15,541 nt of DNA, from assembly GCA_041740995.1 (NCBI GenBank), contig JBGSKY010000307.1:1-15541 (forward strand). The letters are read 5' to 3'. The notes beneath the pieces were generated by a model that worked only from the letters and a program-made list of their open reading frames with translations, made no database searches and was not told the origin of the DNA. Position numbers and translations under genes: made by a program. This document shows, piece after piece, positions 1 through 8,127 of the stretch (the stretch's first letter is position 1; the number at the start of each line of letters is the position of its first letter). Source of the stretch: JBGSKY01 sp041740995. GTDB taxonomy: Bacteria > Planctomycetota > Planctomycetia > Pirellulales > Pirellulaceae.

Positions 1-402
1 GATGTGGTGTGATTTGGTATGGCAATACAAGAAGTACTTTGGCAAGAGTGCCGGTCGTCCAGCGAGTCTCCAATCCGAAGCCCAGCGGAGCGGCCGCGCC
101 TGGTCCCGTGGCCAACGCGCTGCCGCAAACTGCTTCACCGAGGCCTGACGTTCGCCTCAATATATCGCAGATGTCTCGTCCTCGCTTGCATACACTCGTT
201 TAAGACTTATCCTAGTTTGATGTCGAGGGTTCAAACAGCTCGGAACAAACTCGTCTGTTTTTCGGACGATATCGGGTCGGGGGCGTTTGAACTGCCAAAT
301 TGCAATGCGCCGATTCGTCATTTAGAGATTGCGACGAAGCCAAATTAGAAAATTGCGAATACTGGCGATGTGATCGCCCATTCGCTTAGTTGTGAAAGCA
401 AA
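1..402. other. Left-edge region without a confident gene
   Basis: No reading frame here is convincing. Two + frames are open at the left edge. One ends at 148 and the other, Pro/Ala-rich, ends at 203. Either could be the 3' tail of a gene lying to the left, but neither has a recognisable motif. In both frames the second codon position is at least as G+C-rich as the first, which is not typical of real genes here. A longer + frame (19-348) has many Cys, Arg and Ser and looks random. A small hairpin (251-269, stem TCGTCTG / CGGACGA, loop TTTTT) is visible but is not followed by a T run. The promoter of the following lipoprotein gene probably lies in the last 150 bases, but I see no clear -35/-10 pair. 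Confidence 0.4.
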
Positions 403-2121
403 ATGAAATCAAAATCGCAAATCGCCGCCGCCGTGCTGCAATTAATCGTTGTTTGTTTTTTTTTCACAAGTGGTTGTTATCAAGATTATACCCCGATTCG
501 TGAACAGGTCGATTCACCAACGACGCTTGGGATTGACGAAGAAGATCGTTTGATTGAACGAAGCGAAACGGTTCTGCAACAGCTCGAACTTACTGATTTG
601 TCAAATGTAAAACAAGCGACCAAATCATTGGAGCAATTGAGGGCTGATGATGCGGTGAACAACGAAGTGAAAATTGAGTCTGATCCGTTGCCTGATCAGC
701 GATGGATTCAAAAATCTGAAATGCCTATGGAGCGCTGGGAGGTTCAATACGTTCGAAGCCAGCCCGTCGGTTTTTTACACACTGTCGTAAGGCTGCCAGA
801 GGTTGGTCGCGAGGATCAAATTATCATCGAGATCGACGGCTTGCTGATGAGTGCAATAGAATCTGAGAATACGGCACAGGTCATCGATCTAATGATGACT
901 GAAAGTCCGGCTGGCGAGCTGATCTCTCTTGATTTGAAATCAGAGAAGGGACAAACCAGCTCGGTTGTGAACGCAATTACGATCGGCGAGCAGCTTCGAA
1001 TTACGACCACCAAAGCAAAATCGACTCAGCAACGAACCGTTACTAAGCCAAAAAATTTGAGAGGTCCCTTGGCCGTCGAACAGTCGCTGCGATTTAAACC
1101 GATTGCCAATGACGAAAAACGAGTCTTTGAAGTCTTTGATCCGTCCGTCAGTGATATTGTTTTTGCAACGATTCAGGCCAAAGGCAGAAGCCGTGTGGCG
1201 ATGCTAGATGGCGATTTCGTTGAGCTTACCGAAATAGAACGAGTGTTGACAAGTAAAGGCATTAGTTTCACCAGCACTTTCTGGGTCGACAACGAAGGGA
1301 TTGTTCAGAAGCGATTTACCTCTGCTGGTTCGATCACGTCTTACTCTTGCGACCGTGAATACGCCGATGCAATCGCAGATCTGTTTGCGGTGAAGTCGCA
1401 AAAAGTTAAGGAAGTCGTTTTGCAATCACCGTTGACCGTTGCAAAGGAAGCAGAATCGACTGTTTTTCGTATTAGCTCAACTTTGGCCGATCCGTTTGGG
1501 GTTTTTTTAAGTGACGCGCATCAGACTGTTCGCTCGGTTTCCGCATTTGCTGTCGACGTTGAGATTCAACGTAAAAGTATAGATACAACGAGCGTTGAGC
1601 AATCGATGACATCGACACAACTTGAACCTTACTTGGCGAATTCTGTCTACATCCAACCAGAAAACGCGAGGGTCAAAATTCTTGCGGATCGGCTTGCAGG
1701 GCCCTCGCGACCGGCAACTCAAATCAATCGCCTGACAAAGGGGCTGCATGATTTAATGAAACTGCAATCATTGAAACTTCCGATCCAGCCGGCCGCCTAC
1801 GCGACACTCAAGCCCGAATCAGATTGCCTTTCGCAAGCAATGTTGCTTTGCAGTATGGCTCGATCTCGCGGTCTTCCGTCGCGAGTCGCTTGTGGGTTGA
1901 CCTACAACCAAAATCCCGAAGCACCTGCGATGAAATTTCATAGTTGGGTAGAAGTTTACAAGAGGGATCGGTGGGAAAGTTACGACCCCACAACCGAGAG
2001 CGGCGAGTTATCGTTGATGACCATCAAGGTGAGTGATTCGGCGATGGAAGGTCAAAATCCTTATCGCGCAGTGCTGCAAACTTTTCGTGTGATTCAACAG
2101 ATTGAAATCATTATCCCGTAG
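403..2121 (+). CDS. Lipoprotein with C-terminal transglutaminase-like domain
   Basis: This is a predicted exported lipoprotein of 572 residues. I chose the ATG at 403 over the in-frame GTG at 370 because it puts a compact signal peptide at the N-terminus: basic KSK, a hydrophobic stretch, then the lipobox-like T-S-G-C with Cys25 as the lipidated residue. Residues about 100-360 are beta-rich and start with a W-E-V-Q-Y segment of the kind that precedes transglutaminase domains in other planctomycete proteins. The C-terminal domain (about 430-540) is transglutaminase-like. Cys475 lies in S-D-C-L-S-Q-A and is followed by a helix and R-G-L-P-S-R-V. His513 lies in F-H-S-W-V-E-V and Asp528 in Y-D-P-T. 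This complete triad suggests an active enzyme (peptidase, amidase or cross-linking), but the substrate cannot be told. It stands alone, 237 bases upstream of gatA. Confidence 0.85.
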   Translation: MKSKSQIAAAVLQLIVVCFFFTSGCYQDYTPIREQVDSPTTLGIDEEDRLIERSETVLQQLELTDLSNVKQATKSLEQLRADDAVNNEVKIESDPLPDQRWIQKSEMPMERWEVQYVRSQPVGFLHTVVRLPEVGREDQIIIEIDGLLMSAIESENTAQVIDLMMTESPAGELISLDLKSEKGQTSSVVNAITIGEQLRITTTKAKSTQQRTVTKPKNLRGPLAVEQSLRFKPIANDEKRVFEVFDPSVSDIVFATIQAKGRSRVAMLDGDFVELTEIERVLTSKGISFTSTFWVDNEGIVQKRFTSAGSITSYSCDREYADAIADLFAVKSQKVKEVVLQSPLTVAKEAESTVFRISSTLADPFGVFLSDAHQTVRSVSAFAVDVEIQRKSIDTTSVEQSMTSTQLEPYLANSVYIQPENARVKILADRLAGPSRPATQINRLTKGLHDLMKLQSLKLPIQPAAYATLKPESDCLSQAMLLCSMARSRGLPSRVACGLTYNQNPEAPAMKFHSWVEVYKRDRWESYDPTTESGELSLMTIKVSDSAMEGQNPYRAVLQTFRVIQQIEIIIP

Positions 2122-2358
2122 AAGTTTGGTGAAGCCTGAGATTCGATTCCATGGAACTTTTACCGATCTTCGTCCAATGGCTTGTCCTGGCGTGCTTGAA
2201 GATCAAGCTGAGACGAAATACTTGGTTTGACTCGCTATTTCCTTCTGAGCCCATCAAACGCCGGTTTCCTCATTCCGCAGATTCGCATATCTTCTAGCCA
2301 ATCGCGAGTCGGACGGCAGAACTCGTCGGCCATTCTTTCCATCGATTTCGATTCATAA

Positions 2359-3840
2359 ATGGATCTAATTAATCAAACTGCATTACAAACCGCTCGGCTC
2401 ATCCGTGAAAAATCGGCGACGAGCCGAGAGGTTACCCAAGCCTATTTGGATCGCATTCAATTAACCGATGCCGCAATTGGCAGCTTTGTTAACGTCGACG
2501 CCGAATCGGCTTTGGCGATTGCGGATTCTGTCGATCAACAGATATTGCGTGGCCAAACACTCTCGCCGCTGGCTGGCGTCCCTATCGCTTTGAAGGACAA
2601 TTTATGCACGACGTCAGGAGTGACAAGTTGTGCCTCTAAGATTCTGAGCAATTTTCGATCGCCTTATGATGCCACTGTTGTCACCAAATTGCGTGACGCT
2701 TCGTTAGTTGTCGTCGGCAAGACGAATATGGACGAATTCGCGATGGGTAGCTCGACAGAAAACAGCTCGTTTTTCACAACTAAAAATCCTTGGAACTTCG
2801 AAATGGCTCCGGGGGGAAGCAGTGGTGGTTCGGCGGCTTGTGTCGCTGCACAACAAGCACCATTGTCGCTCGGATCAGACACTGGCGGTTCTATCCGACA
2901 GCCAGCATCGCTGTGCGGGATCTGCGGCTTTAAGCCGACGTATGGACGGGTCAGTCGCTATGGGTTGGTCGCGTTCGCTTCAAGTTTGGATCAGATCGGT
3001 CCCTTCGCGAACAATTGCGAAGACCTTGCAGCGTTGTTGCAGATTATTGCCGGCCATGATGCTCGTGATTCAACTAGTATTCCAAGCAGTGTCCCAAATT
3101 TTTCTTCCGAGATTCAAGAGCCCATAAAAGATCTTCGAATCGGCATACTACCTGAGCTGATCAACAGCGATAACATTGAGTCTTCGACGCGGGAAAATTT
3201 GCTGGCTGCGATCGACGTTTTTAAAGCCAACGGCGCGAAGATTATCGAAGTTGCACTACCCTACGCAAAGTATGGAATCCCGACTTACTATGTTATCGCG
3301 TGCAGTGAAGCGAGCAGCAACTTGTCGCGATACTCCGGCGTGCACTACGGATATCGTTCAACCGATAGATCCAATCGAGATTCGGCGGACGCGTTAGTGG
3401 ATATGATTTGCAATTCCCGCAGCGAGGGTTTTGGTGCCGAAGTCAAGCGACGCATCATGTTGGGAACCTACGCCTTAAGCGCGGGCTACTATGACGCTTA
3501 CTATTTAAAAGCCTTACAGCTACGCCGCTTAATTGGAAACGATTTTGCAACAGCGTTCAATTCGGTTGACATTATTCTTGGTCCAACCACTCCCTCGGTT
3601 GCCTTTAAACTGGGCGCAAAATCGACTGATCCAATTTCGTTATACCTTGAAGACCTGTTTACTGTCGGCGCAAATCTGGCAGGACTTCCTGCTCTTTCGA
3701 TTCCAAGTGGTTTTACAAAAGACGGCTTGCCGACCGCGATTCAAATGCAAGGTGCTGCAATGCAAGACTCGTTAGTTTTGCAATGTGGTCACTGGTTTCA
3801 AAAATGGATCGGCTACCAACCAACTTGGCCAAAATTATAG
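2359..3840 (+). CDS. gatA: Asp-tRNA(Asn)/Glu-tRNA(Gln) amidotransferase subunit A
   Basis: GatA is the glutaminase subunit of the GatCAB complex in the cytoplasm. It releases ammonia from glutamine and passes it to GatB to amidate Glu-tRNA(Gln) and/or Asp-tRNA(Asn). The 493-residue product has the usual family length and carries the amidase signature. Lys79 is in A-L-K-D-N, the cis-Ser154 in G-G-S-S-G-G-S, and Ser178 in D-T-G-G-S-I-R-Q-P. These form the Ser-cisSer-Lys triad, at the same residue numbers I recall for the Staphylococcus aureus enzyme. The ATG at 2359 gives a standard N-terminus, although no Shine-Dalgarno site is visible. The stop is 12 bases before gatB, so the two are surely cotranscribed. 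No gatC lies upstream: the 237-base gap holds no frame long enough for the roughly 95-residue subunit. Confidence 0.98.
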   Translation: MDLINQTALQTARLIREKSATSREVTQAYLDRIQLTDAAIGSFVNVDAESALAIADSVDQQILRGQTLSPLAGVPIALKDNLCTTSGVTSCASKILSNFRSPYDATVVTKLRDASLVVVGKTNMDEFAMGSSTENSSFFTTKNPWNFEMAPGGSSGGSAACVAAQQAPLSLGSDTGGSIRQPASLCGICGFKPTYGRVSRYGLVAFASSLDQIGPFANNCEDLAALLQIIAGHDARDSTSIPSSVPNFSSEIQEPIKDLRIGILPELINSDNIESSTRENLLAAIDVFKANGAKIIEVALPYAKYGIPTYYVIACSEASSNLSRYSGVHYGYRSTDRSNRDSADALVDMICNSRSEGFGAEVKRRIMLGTYALSAGYYDAYYLKALQLRRLIGNDFATAFNSVDIILGPTTPSVAFKLGAKSTDPISLYLEDLFTVGANLAGLPALSIPSGFTKDGLPTAIQMQGAAMQDSLVLQCGHWFQKWIGYQPTWPKL

Positions 3841-3845
3841 GGGAG
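3841..3845 (+). promoter_or_regulatory. Ribosome binding site of gatB
   Basis: GGGAG (GGGGAG if the last base of the gatA stop codon is counted) sits 7 bases before the gatB ATG. It is one of only two clear Shine-Dalgarno sites in the window and fixes the gatB start at 3853. Confidence 0.75.
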
Positions 3846-3852
3846 TCCTGCA

Positions 3853-5340
3853 ATGAATGAGTTAATAAATGACTCCGCAGTCACCAGCCAAGTCGTCATT
3901 GGATTAGAAGTGCATGTCCAATTGAAGACACGCACAAAGCTGTTTTGTCGATGCAGCACGACATTTGGTCAGCCGCCAAACACTCAGATTTGTCCAGTTT
4001 GCCTAGGCCTGCCTGGTTCGCTGCCTGTCATCAACGCCGAAGCTATCGAACTTGCGATAAGAGCCGGTGCCGCGATGAATTGCAATGTCGCGGAGTTCAC
4101 CAAATGGGACCGCAAGAACTATTTTTATCCGGACTTGCCCAAGGGCTATCAGATCAGTCAATTTGATTTGCCAATCTGCGGTGAAGGTTATATCACGATT
4201 GATAAAAGCGATGGCGAATCAAAACATATTCGACTTGTTCGAGCGCACTTGGAAGAAGATGCCGGTAAGAGCTTGCACGATGAGTCAGCGCGCCGCGGCA
4301 GCAGTCGGATCGACCTGAATCGAACCGGTACACCGCTTCTAGAAATCGTGTCGCAACCAGATATGAGATCGGCTGAAGAAGCAAGATTGTATTTGACCGA
4401 ACTGAAGATGCTTCTCGAGTACCTCGATGTTTCTGATTGCAATATGCAAGAAGGTTCATTACGCGTCGATGCGAATATCAACTTGCATTTGACTAGCAAT
4501 AACAAGCAGTTCGCAACACCGATCGTGGAGGTGAAGAACTTGAACAGCTTTCGATCCGTTGAGCGAGCGATTATTTATGAAGCCGACCGACAGTTTGCTC
4601 TTTGGCTGGAAACTGGTTTGACGATTGGTCAATCGCCAAAGCAAACACTCGGCTGGGATGATACTGCTGGCCAAACAGTTCTGCAGCGTGAGAAAGAAGA
4701 CTCGGCCGACTATCGATATTTTCCCGATCCCGACCTTGTGCCCGTGGTCATTGAAAAAAGTAAGATTACCGCTGCACAAGAAAGTCTCGGCGAGCTACCG
4801 CAGCAGCGGCGAAAACGTTATATCGATGAGCTTGGTCTGAGGCCCGAAGATGCGATGACATTGTGCCAGCAGGGTAGGGCGGTCGTTGAGTATTTTGAAC
4901 AAGTGTTGGCACAAGGAGTCAGCGCGAAACGAGCTATTTCTTGGATGCTACAAGATGTCCTAAGAACGCTTAATGAGTCCAAGCTAGGTATTTCTGCTTT
5001 TGCTGTTTCCGCAAAACAACTCGCTGACTTGTTAATGCAAGTCGAAGCAGGCGCATTAGATACAACCAAGGGCCGCGAAGTATTTCAATATCTCTTGCAG
5101 AATCCCAATAGCACTATTGAAGCGGCGACCAAAGAGCTCGGTATTGAAAAAGTCTCCACCGATGAAATTGAATTGATTTGTAAGGAGCTATTGGCTGCCA
5201 ATCCCGATGTCGTTGCAAAAGTCCGCGACGGGAACTTAAAAGCAATCGGGGCATTAGTCGGTCAAGCACGTAAACGAAACTCGAATGCTGATCCAAAATT
5301 GGTTCAAGAGATTTGCCTTCGAATCATTCAAAACGGCTAA
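3853..5340 (+). CDS. gatB: Asp-tRNA(Asn)/Glu-tRNA(Gln) amidotransferase subunit B
   Basis: GatB is the kinase and tRNA-recognition subunit of GatCAB. It activates the acyl group of Glu-tRNA(Gln) or Asp-tRNA(Asn) with ATP and amidates it with ammonia delivered from GatA. The 495-residue product has the family length. The N-terminal cradle domain starts with G-L-E-V-H-V-Q-L, contains the family hallmark D-R-K-N-Y-F-Y-P-D-L-P-K-G-Y-Q, and later D-Y-R-Y-F-P-D-P-D. Four cysteines, Cys32-x-Cys34 and Cys47-x2-Cys50, form a likely metal (zinc) site of the kind described in some GatB proteins. The last 150 or so residues match the helical and YqeY-like tail that contacts the tRNA elbow. It is the second gene of the gatAB operon. 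Its stop codon touches the base of a large inverted repeat. Confidence 0.98.
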   Translation: MNELINDSAVTSQVVIGLEVHVQLKTRTKLFCRCSTTFGQPPNTQICPVCLGLPGSLPVINAEAIELAIRAGAAMNCNVAEFTKWDRKNYFYPDLPKGYQISQFDLPICGEGYITIDKSDGESKHIRLVRAHLEEDAGKSLHDESARRGSSRIDLNRTGTPLLEIVSQPDMRSAEEARLYLTELKMLLEYLDVSDCNMQEGSLRVDANINLHLTSNNKQFATPIVEVKNLNSFRSVERAIIYEADRQFALWLETGLTIGQSPKQTLGWDDTAGQTVLQREKEDSADYRYFPDPDLVPVVIEKSKITAAQESLGELPQQRRKRYIDELGLRPEDAMTLCQQGRAVVEYFEQVLAQGVSAKRAISWMLQDVLRTLNESKLGISAFAVSAKQLADLLMQVEAGALDTTKGREVFQYLLQNPNSTIEAATKELGIEKVSTDEIELICKELLAANPDVVAKVRDGNLKAIGALVGQARKRNSNADPKLVQEICLRIIQNG

Positions 5341-5412
5341 GAGCCTATCTGAAAAGGGGTCTGACCCTCTCCGTTCCTCCCAAAGGGTCAGACCCCTTTT
5401 CGGATGGGTTTT
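5340..5412 (+). repeat. Inverted repeat with 29-bp stem (REP-like hairpin)
   Basis: Two arms, 5340-5368 and 5384-5412, pair across a 15-base loop. The inner 18 pairs (5351-5368 with 5384-5401) are perfect and contain AAAAGGGGTCTGACCCT facing AGGGTCAGACCCCTTTT. The outer 11 pairs include four that are not Watson-Crick (5341/5411, 5343/5409, 5346/5406, 5350/5402). All four become G-U pairs in the + strand transcript, so the RNA stem is unbroken there but would have A-C mismatches on the opposite strand. The element fills nearly all of the space between gatB and the next start codon. The palindromic core resembles the GGGGTC-type short repeats scattered in many planctomycete genomes, some linked to REP-associated transposases (from memory). 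It could also act as a transcription terminator or mRNA 3'-end stabiliser for gatAB, though the T run lies inside the 3' arm and not after it. Confidence 0.85.
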
Positions 5413-5424
5413 AAGTGACTTTCA

Positions 5425-5610
5425 ATGAAACGATACATCCAGCTTCTGAAACATACATGGTGGCTTTGGTTAGTTTTCTTTTCCACCGCGGTGCTGATGA
5501 CGATTTACGTCAATCCCGTTTTTTTGATCATGTTTCCAATCCTAGTATCGATTTTTTTATATTTCGCGATCGTTCGATACGACGAAGATGGGACTTTTCT
5601 AGGATCCTAG
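5425..5610 (+). CDS. Small two-helix membrane protein
   Basis: This is a 61-residue protein with a short basic N-terminus (M-K-R-Y), an aromatic segment H-T-W-W-L-W-L, and two hydrophobic stretches (about residues 13-31 and 33-50) separated by a tight turn around Asn-Pro. It ends in a charged tail, R-Y-D-E-D-G. The composition is strongly that of a real small integral membrane protein with both termini probably on the same side. The ATG at 5425 begins 12 bases after the inverted repeat and there is no clear Shine-Dalgarno site. I do not recognise a named family and assign no function. It may be read through from gatAB or be expressed from a promoter within or after the repeat. It is probably genuine because the hydrophobic pattern and charged flanks are orderly. 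Confidence 0.7.
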   Translation: MKRYIQLLKHTWWLWLVFFSTAVLMTIYVNPVFLIMFPILVSIFLYFAIVRYDEDGTFLGS

Positions 5611-5799
5611 TGGCACAAATCTCAATTGGCTAAGTTGACGTTCACTGCCAATGCAAGCAATCTGCGAAACCGGATTGAGGTTGCAGTTTTAGCCTTCAAT
5701 TGCCTATTCTTCTGGCGTTCTAAAGAACTCGAAAGCGGGGCTACGATGCAGGTGGATAAGCGTCGGCAAAACAAAAAACAACGGGAGTTATATTCCGTC

Positions 5800-5804
5800 A
5801 GGAG
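5800..5804 (+). promoter_or_regulatory. Ribosome binding site of the GT-C-like membrane protein gene
   Basis: AGGAG lies 9 bases before the ATG at 5814. This supports that start over other frames overlapping the gene's 5' end. The preceding 190 bases (5611-5799) hold no recognisable gene. Confidence 0.65.
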
Positions 5805-5813
5805 ACATCGAGC

Positions 5814-7901
5814 ATGGAAGCCATTCCCATACAAAGCTACGCTTTTGGGCGAAACCTTCGTCTGGCAAGTTGGCTTTCTCTACTATTTGCGATGCTGGCT
5901 TTCGCGATTGACCTAGCAGGCAGCTCTGATTCGGAAACCCGGCTTCAAATTCAGGCAGACGCACTCTTTCCTTTGGCGGTTGTGAAAGATGTCGTTTTAG
6001 ATGGCGGACGCTTGCGGTCATGGCTCTGTCCCCCAGCTCCATTCGCTTTTCCAGATTGGCCGTTGGTTGGATTGCCATACCTGATTTTTGGCGATGCAAT
6101 GGCAGCGCAGATCGCGTTCGGACTAGAGCTCATCGTGATCGTCTTGTGCGGTGGATTCTTGTGCAATCGAGCTGTTGGAATCGATCCCCATCGCATTCGC
6201 GACAGCATTCTTATTCTGAGTCTGTCGGTCCTGTTACTGCTAAAAGTGTTCAGTGATTCGTTATTGCTGCAATACTTTTTTATGCCAGCGCATCACGGCG
6301 GAACTGTCGCAATGTCAATTTTGATCGTCGGCGCGATACTATACAGCGCGCGATTCGGGCAGCGGTTTGTGATGCGAGCTTGGGTCAGTGGTCTGATCGT
6401 GCTTGCAATTTTTTTACTAGGTGCCAGTGACCTTCTGACAATTGCATATCTTAGCGCACCGCTTGGGGCGGCGTTGATCGTCGTTGCTGTTTTGAAACGT
6501 AATCGTCTCCGCTCGCTGATCGTGCCGCTGGCGATCTTATTTATCATTCCATATCTTGGTCATGTAGCTGGTGAAAGCATTTTGCAGCGAGAAGATCCGA
6601 GCGAACTTTCGGAGGTTAGTCTCAAAAACATCAGAACCGGTGGATCCTTCGTTGCTCTTCATGCATTTCGCAAGTTGACTCAGGCAGAGCCCGCACACTG
6701 GCTCGCTGCCTTACTGGTCGGCTGTGGTCTATTCAGTTTCGTGATGCAATGGTTAGTCCGATCAACGAGCGACAAGGCTGCACATGGCGGGCGATTTGTT
6801 GTGTGGCACTACTGTTGGTTGTCCGTCTGTTCGACTCTATGCGCGTTGGTCCTGGGTTGTTCAGTTTCACTATGGAGGTGGCCGCAATACGATTTTGCAA
6901 TGCATTATTGGCAACCTTTTGTCCTGATGCCGATTTTTGCGGTTGCATACGCAATGAACAATCAATCTTTATCTGCGCCGCCGCGTTGGTGCAGACTAGG
7001 CTTACAGGTTCTGCCATTTCTTGTAGTGTTTTCGTCGGGCTACGTGATTGTTGATCGTGCGGCAACGGCCAGGAACCAACTTTCCGGCTATCGGCCTGCG
7101 TTCGTCAAAGCGCTGGACGATGCAATCGTACGGCATGATTTGCAGCTCGGCTTAGCCAACTACTGGCAATCAAAAGAGATCAACTGTACCAGCCAAGCTG
7201 GCGCAAAAACAATTGCGGTCGATGATCAGCTTCGAGTCTTCCACCACATGAACACTGATTTTTGGAAACGCGACGATTCGATTTTTACGCAGATCGATTA
7301 TTTCGTTGCCAATCAAGAGAAAGATCCGAAATTTGATGTTGCTACGATCGTTTATCGGCTCGGCGAACCGACCTTGCGGATCAATCTAGATCCGACGGTC
7401 CGAGATAACCCACCAACTTTGCTCGTCTACAAGAAGGGCACGCCTGGAAGGGACGCAATTGCTGCAATGCTGACTGGTTTTGAACCGCGACTTGCTCGCG
7501 TCCAAACGCCTCACGCATTTTCGATGAACTATTTCAATCGTCAGACTGGCGAGCAGCAGGATGGCAAACGTTTTGCGTCAGAGGGGTTGCACTCGCCAGG
7601 CTATTTAGCGTTTGGCCCGTATGTTCCACTGCAAGCTGGCGAATATCGAGTCAGCGCGAAACTTGAACCAAGCGCCGTCGCAGCGGAGTCGGTTGGGAAC
7701 TGGGATATTGGTTTTCAAAAACCAGACGAATCGGTCTTTAATATTCTTGGCGCCGGAACAATTGAAAGTCATCAAGATCGGATCGAGCAGAGTATCACGA
7801 TCGCTCCGGATGCAGGCGGTATTCCGATGGAGTTCAGAGTCTTTTATAACGGAACCGGTCGATTGTGCTTGCTGGGCGTCGAATTCGAACGCATCCGCTA
7901 G
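5814..7901 (+). CDS. Polytopic membrane protein, GT-C glycosyltransferase-like, with C-terminal beta-sandwich
   Basis: The product has 695 residues. About eleven hydrophobic segments are visible between residues 17 and 413 (roughly 17-35, 97-117, 130-145, 163-178, 189-204, 212-227, 234-250, 296-314, 335-353, 366-382, 396-413). The segment after the first helix holds Q-A-D-A-L-F-P (Asp49) and P-A-P-F-A-F-P-D. This is the layout expected of the catalytic first loop in GT-C glycosyltransferases, which use lipid-linked sugars outside the membrane. His160-His161 sit in a second loop. Residues 415-695 are soluble. From about 590 the pattern F-G-P-Y-V-P-L-x-A-G-E-Y-R-V suggests a beta-sandwich, possibly carbohydrate-binding. 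I infer envelope polysaccharide or glycoprotein assembly. The catalytic acid is not proven, so a transporter or a non-enzymatic membrane protein is possible. The start is supported by AGGAG upstream. Confidence 0.8.
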   Translation: MEAIPIQSYAFGRNLRLASWLSLLFAMLAFAIDLAGSSDSETRLQIQADALFPLAVVKDVVLDGGRLRSWLCPPAPFAFPDWPLVGLPYLIFGDAMAAQIAFGLELIVIVLCGGFLCNRAVGIDPHRIRDSILILSLSVLLLLKVFSDSLLLQYFFMPAHHGGTVAMSILIVGAILYSARFGQRFVMRAWVSGLIVLAIFLLGASDLLTIAYLSAPLGAALIVVAVLKRNRLRSLIVPLAILFIIPYLGHVAGESILQREDPSELSEVSLKNIRTGGSFVALHAFRKLTQAEPAHWLAALLVGCGLFSFVMQWLVRSTSDKAAHGGRFVVWHYCWLSVCSTLCALVLGCSVSLWRWPQYDFAMHYWQPFVLMPIFAVAYAMNNQSLSAPPRWCRLGLQVLPFLVVFSSGYVIVDRAATARNQLSGYRPAFVKALDDAIVRHDLQLGLANYWQSKEINCTSQAGAKTIAVDDQLRVFHHMNTDFWKRDDSIFTQIDYFVANQEKDPKFDVATIVYRLGEPTLRINLDPTVRDNPPTLLVYKKGTPGRDAIAAMLTGFEPRLARVQTPHAFSMNYFNRQTGEQQDGKRFASEGLHSPGYLAFGPYVPLQAGEYRVSAKLEPSAVAAESVGNWDIGFQKPDESVFNILGAGTIESHQDRIEQSITIAPDAGGIPMEFRVFYNGTGRLCLLGVEFERIR

Positions 7902-7942
7902 CAGACCTTCAGCAGAGGCGCAATCAAAGGCACTGATCCGGT

Positions 7943-7962
7943 GCGGTTCACGATTGAACCGC
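7943..7962 (+). other. Perfect 8-bp hairpin after the membrane protein gene
   Basis: GCGGTTCA, loop CGAT, TGAACCGC forms a perfect stem 42 bases after the stop codon at 7901. No T run follows on either strand, so it is not a textbook intrinsic terminator, but it may mark the mRNA 3' end. The rest of 7902-8127 shows nothing recognisable. The serS promoter should lie there, but no consensus boxes stand out. Confidence 0.4.
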
Positions 7963-8127
7963 TGTGGAGTTCCACGCGAACCTGCCGTTTAGGCTTGTCT
8001 AGTCCATGCCCTTGTCAGCGAGTTATTCATAGGACACGATAGGGTAATTGTTCGACAATCCACCTTCAAACGGCTTGATGTCCCGCCGTCTCGATCGAAC
8101 AAATTCAAGGCTTTTTACCTAACTCAA

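Noticed and set aside
226..236. GGGTTCAAAC resembling a tRNA T-loop
   Set aside because: The flanking bases do not form the T-arm or an acceptor stem, and no anticodon arm is found upstream.
19..348. 109-codon + strand frame at the left edge
   Set aside because: The product is rich in Cys, Arg and Ser with no domain pattern, and the codon-position base composition is not gene-like.
2151..2297. 48-codon frame between the transglutaminase-like gene and gatA, considered as a gatC remnant or small membrane protein
   Set aside because: It has no GatC-like helix pattern, no ribosome binding site and only one short hydrophobic stretch.
2708..3127. 139-codon + frame inside gatA
   Set aside because: It is a shadow of gatA, which has all its catalytic motifs in the other frame.
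4188..4505. 105-codon minus-strand frame inside gatB
   Set aside because: It lies antisense to a clearly conserved gene and has no recognisable protein features.
5626..5916. 96-codon + frame overlapping the start of the GT-C-like gene
   Set aside because: It conflicts with the AGGAG-supported start at 5814 and shows no domain pattern.
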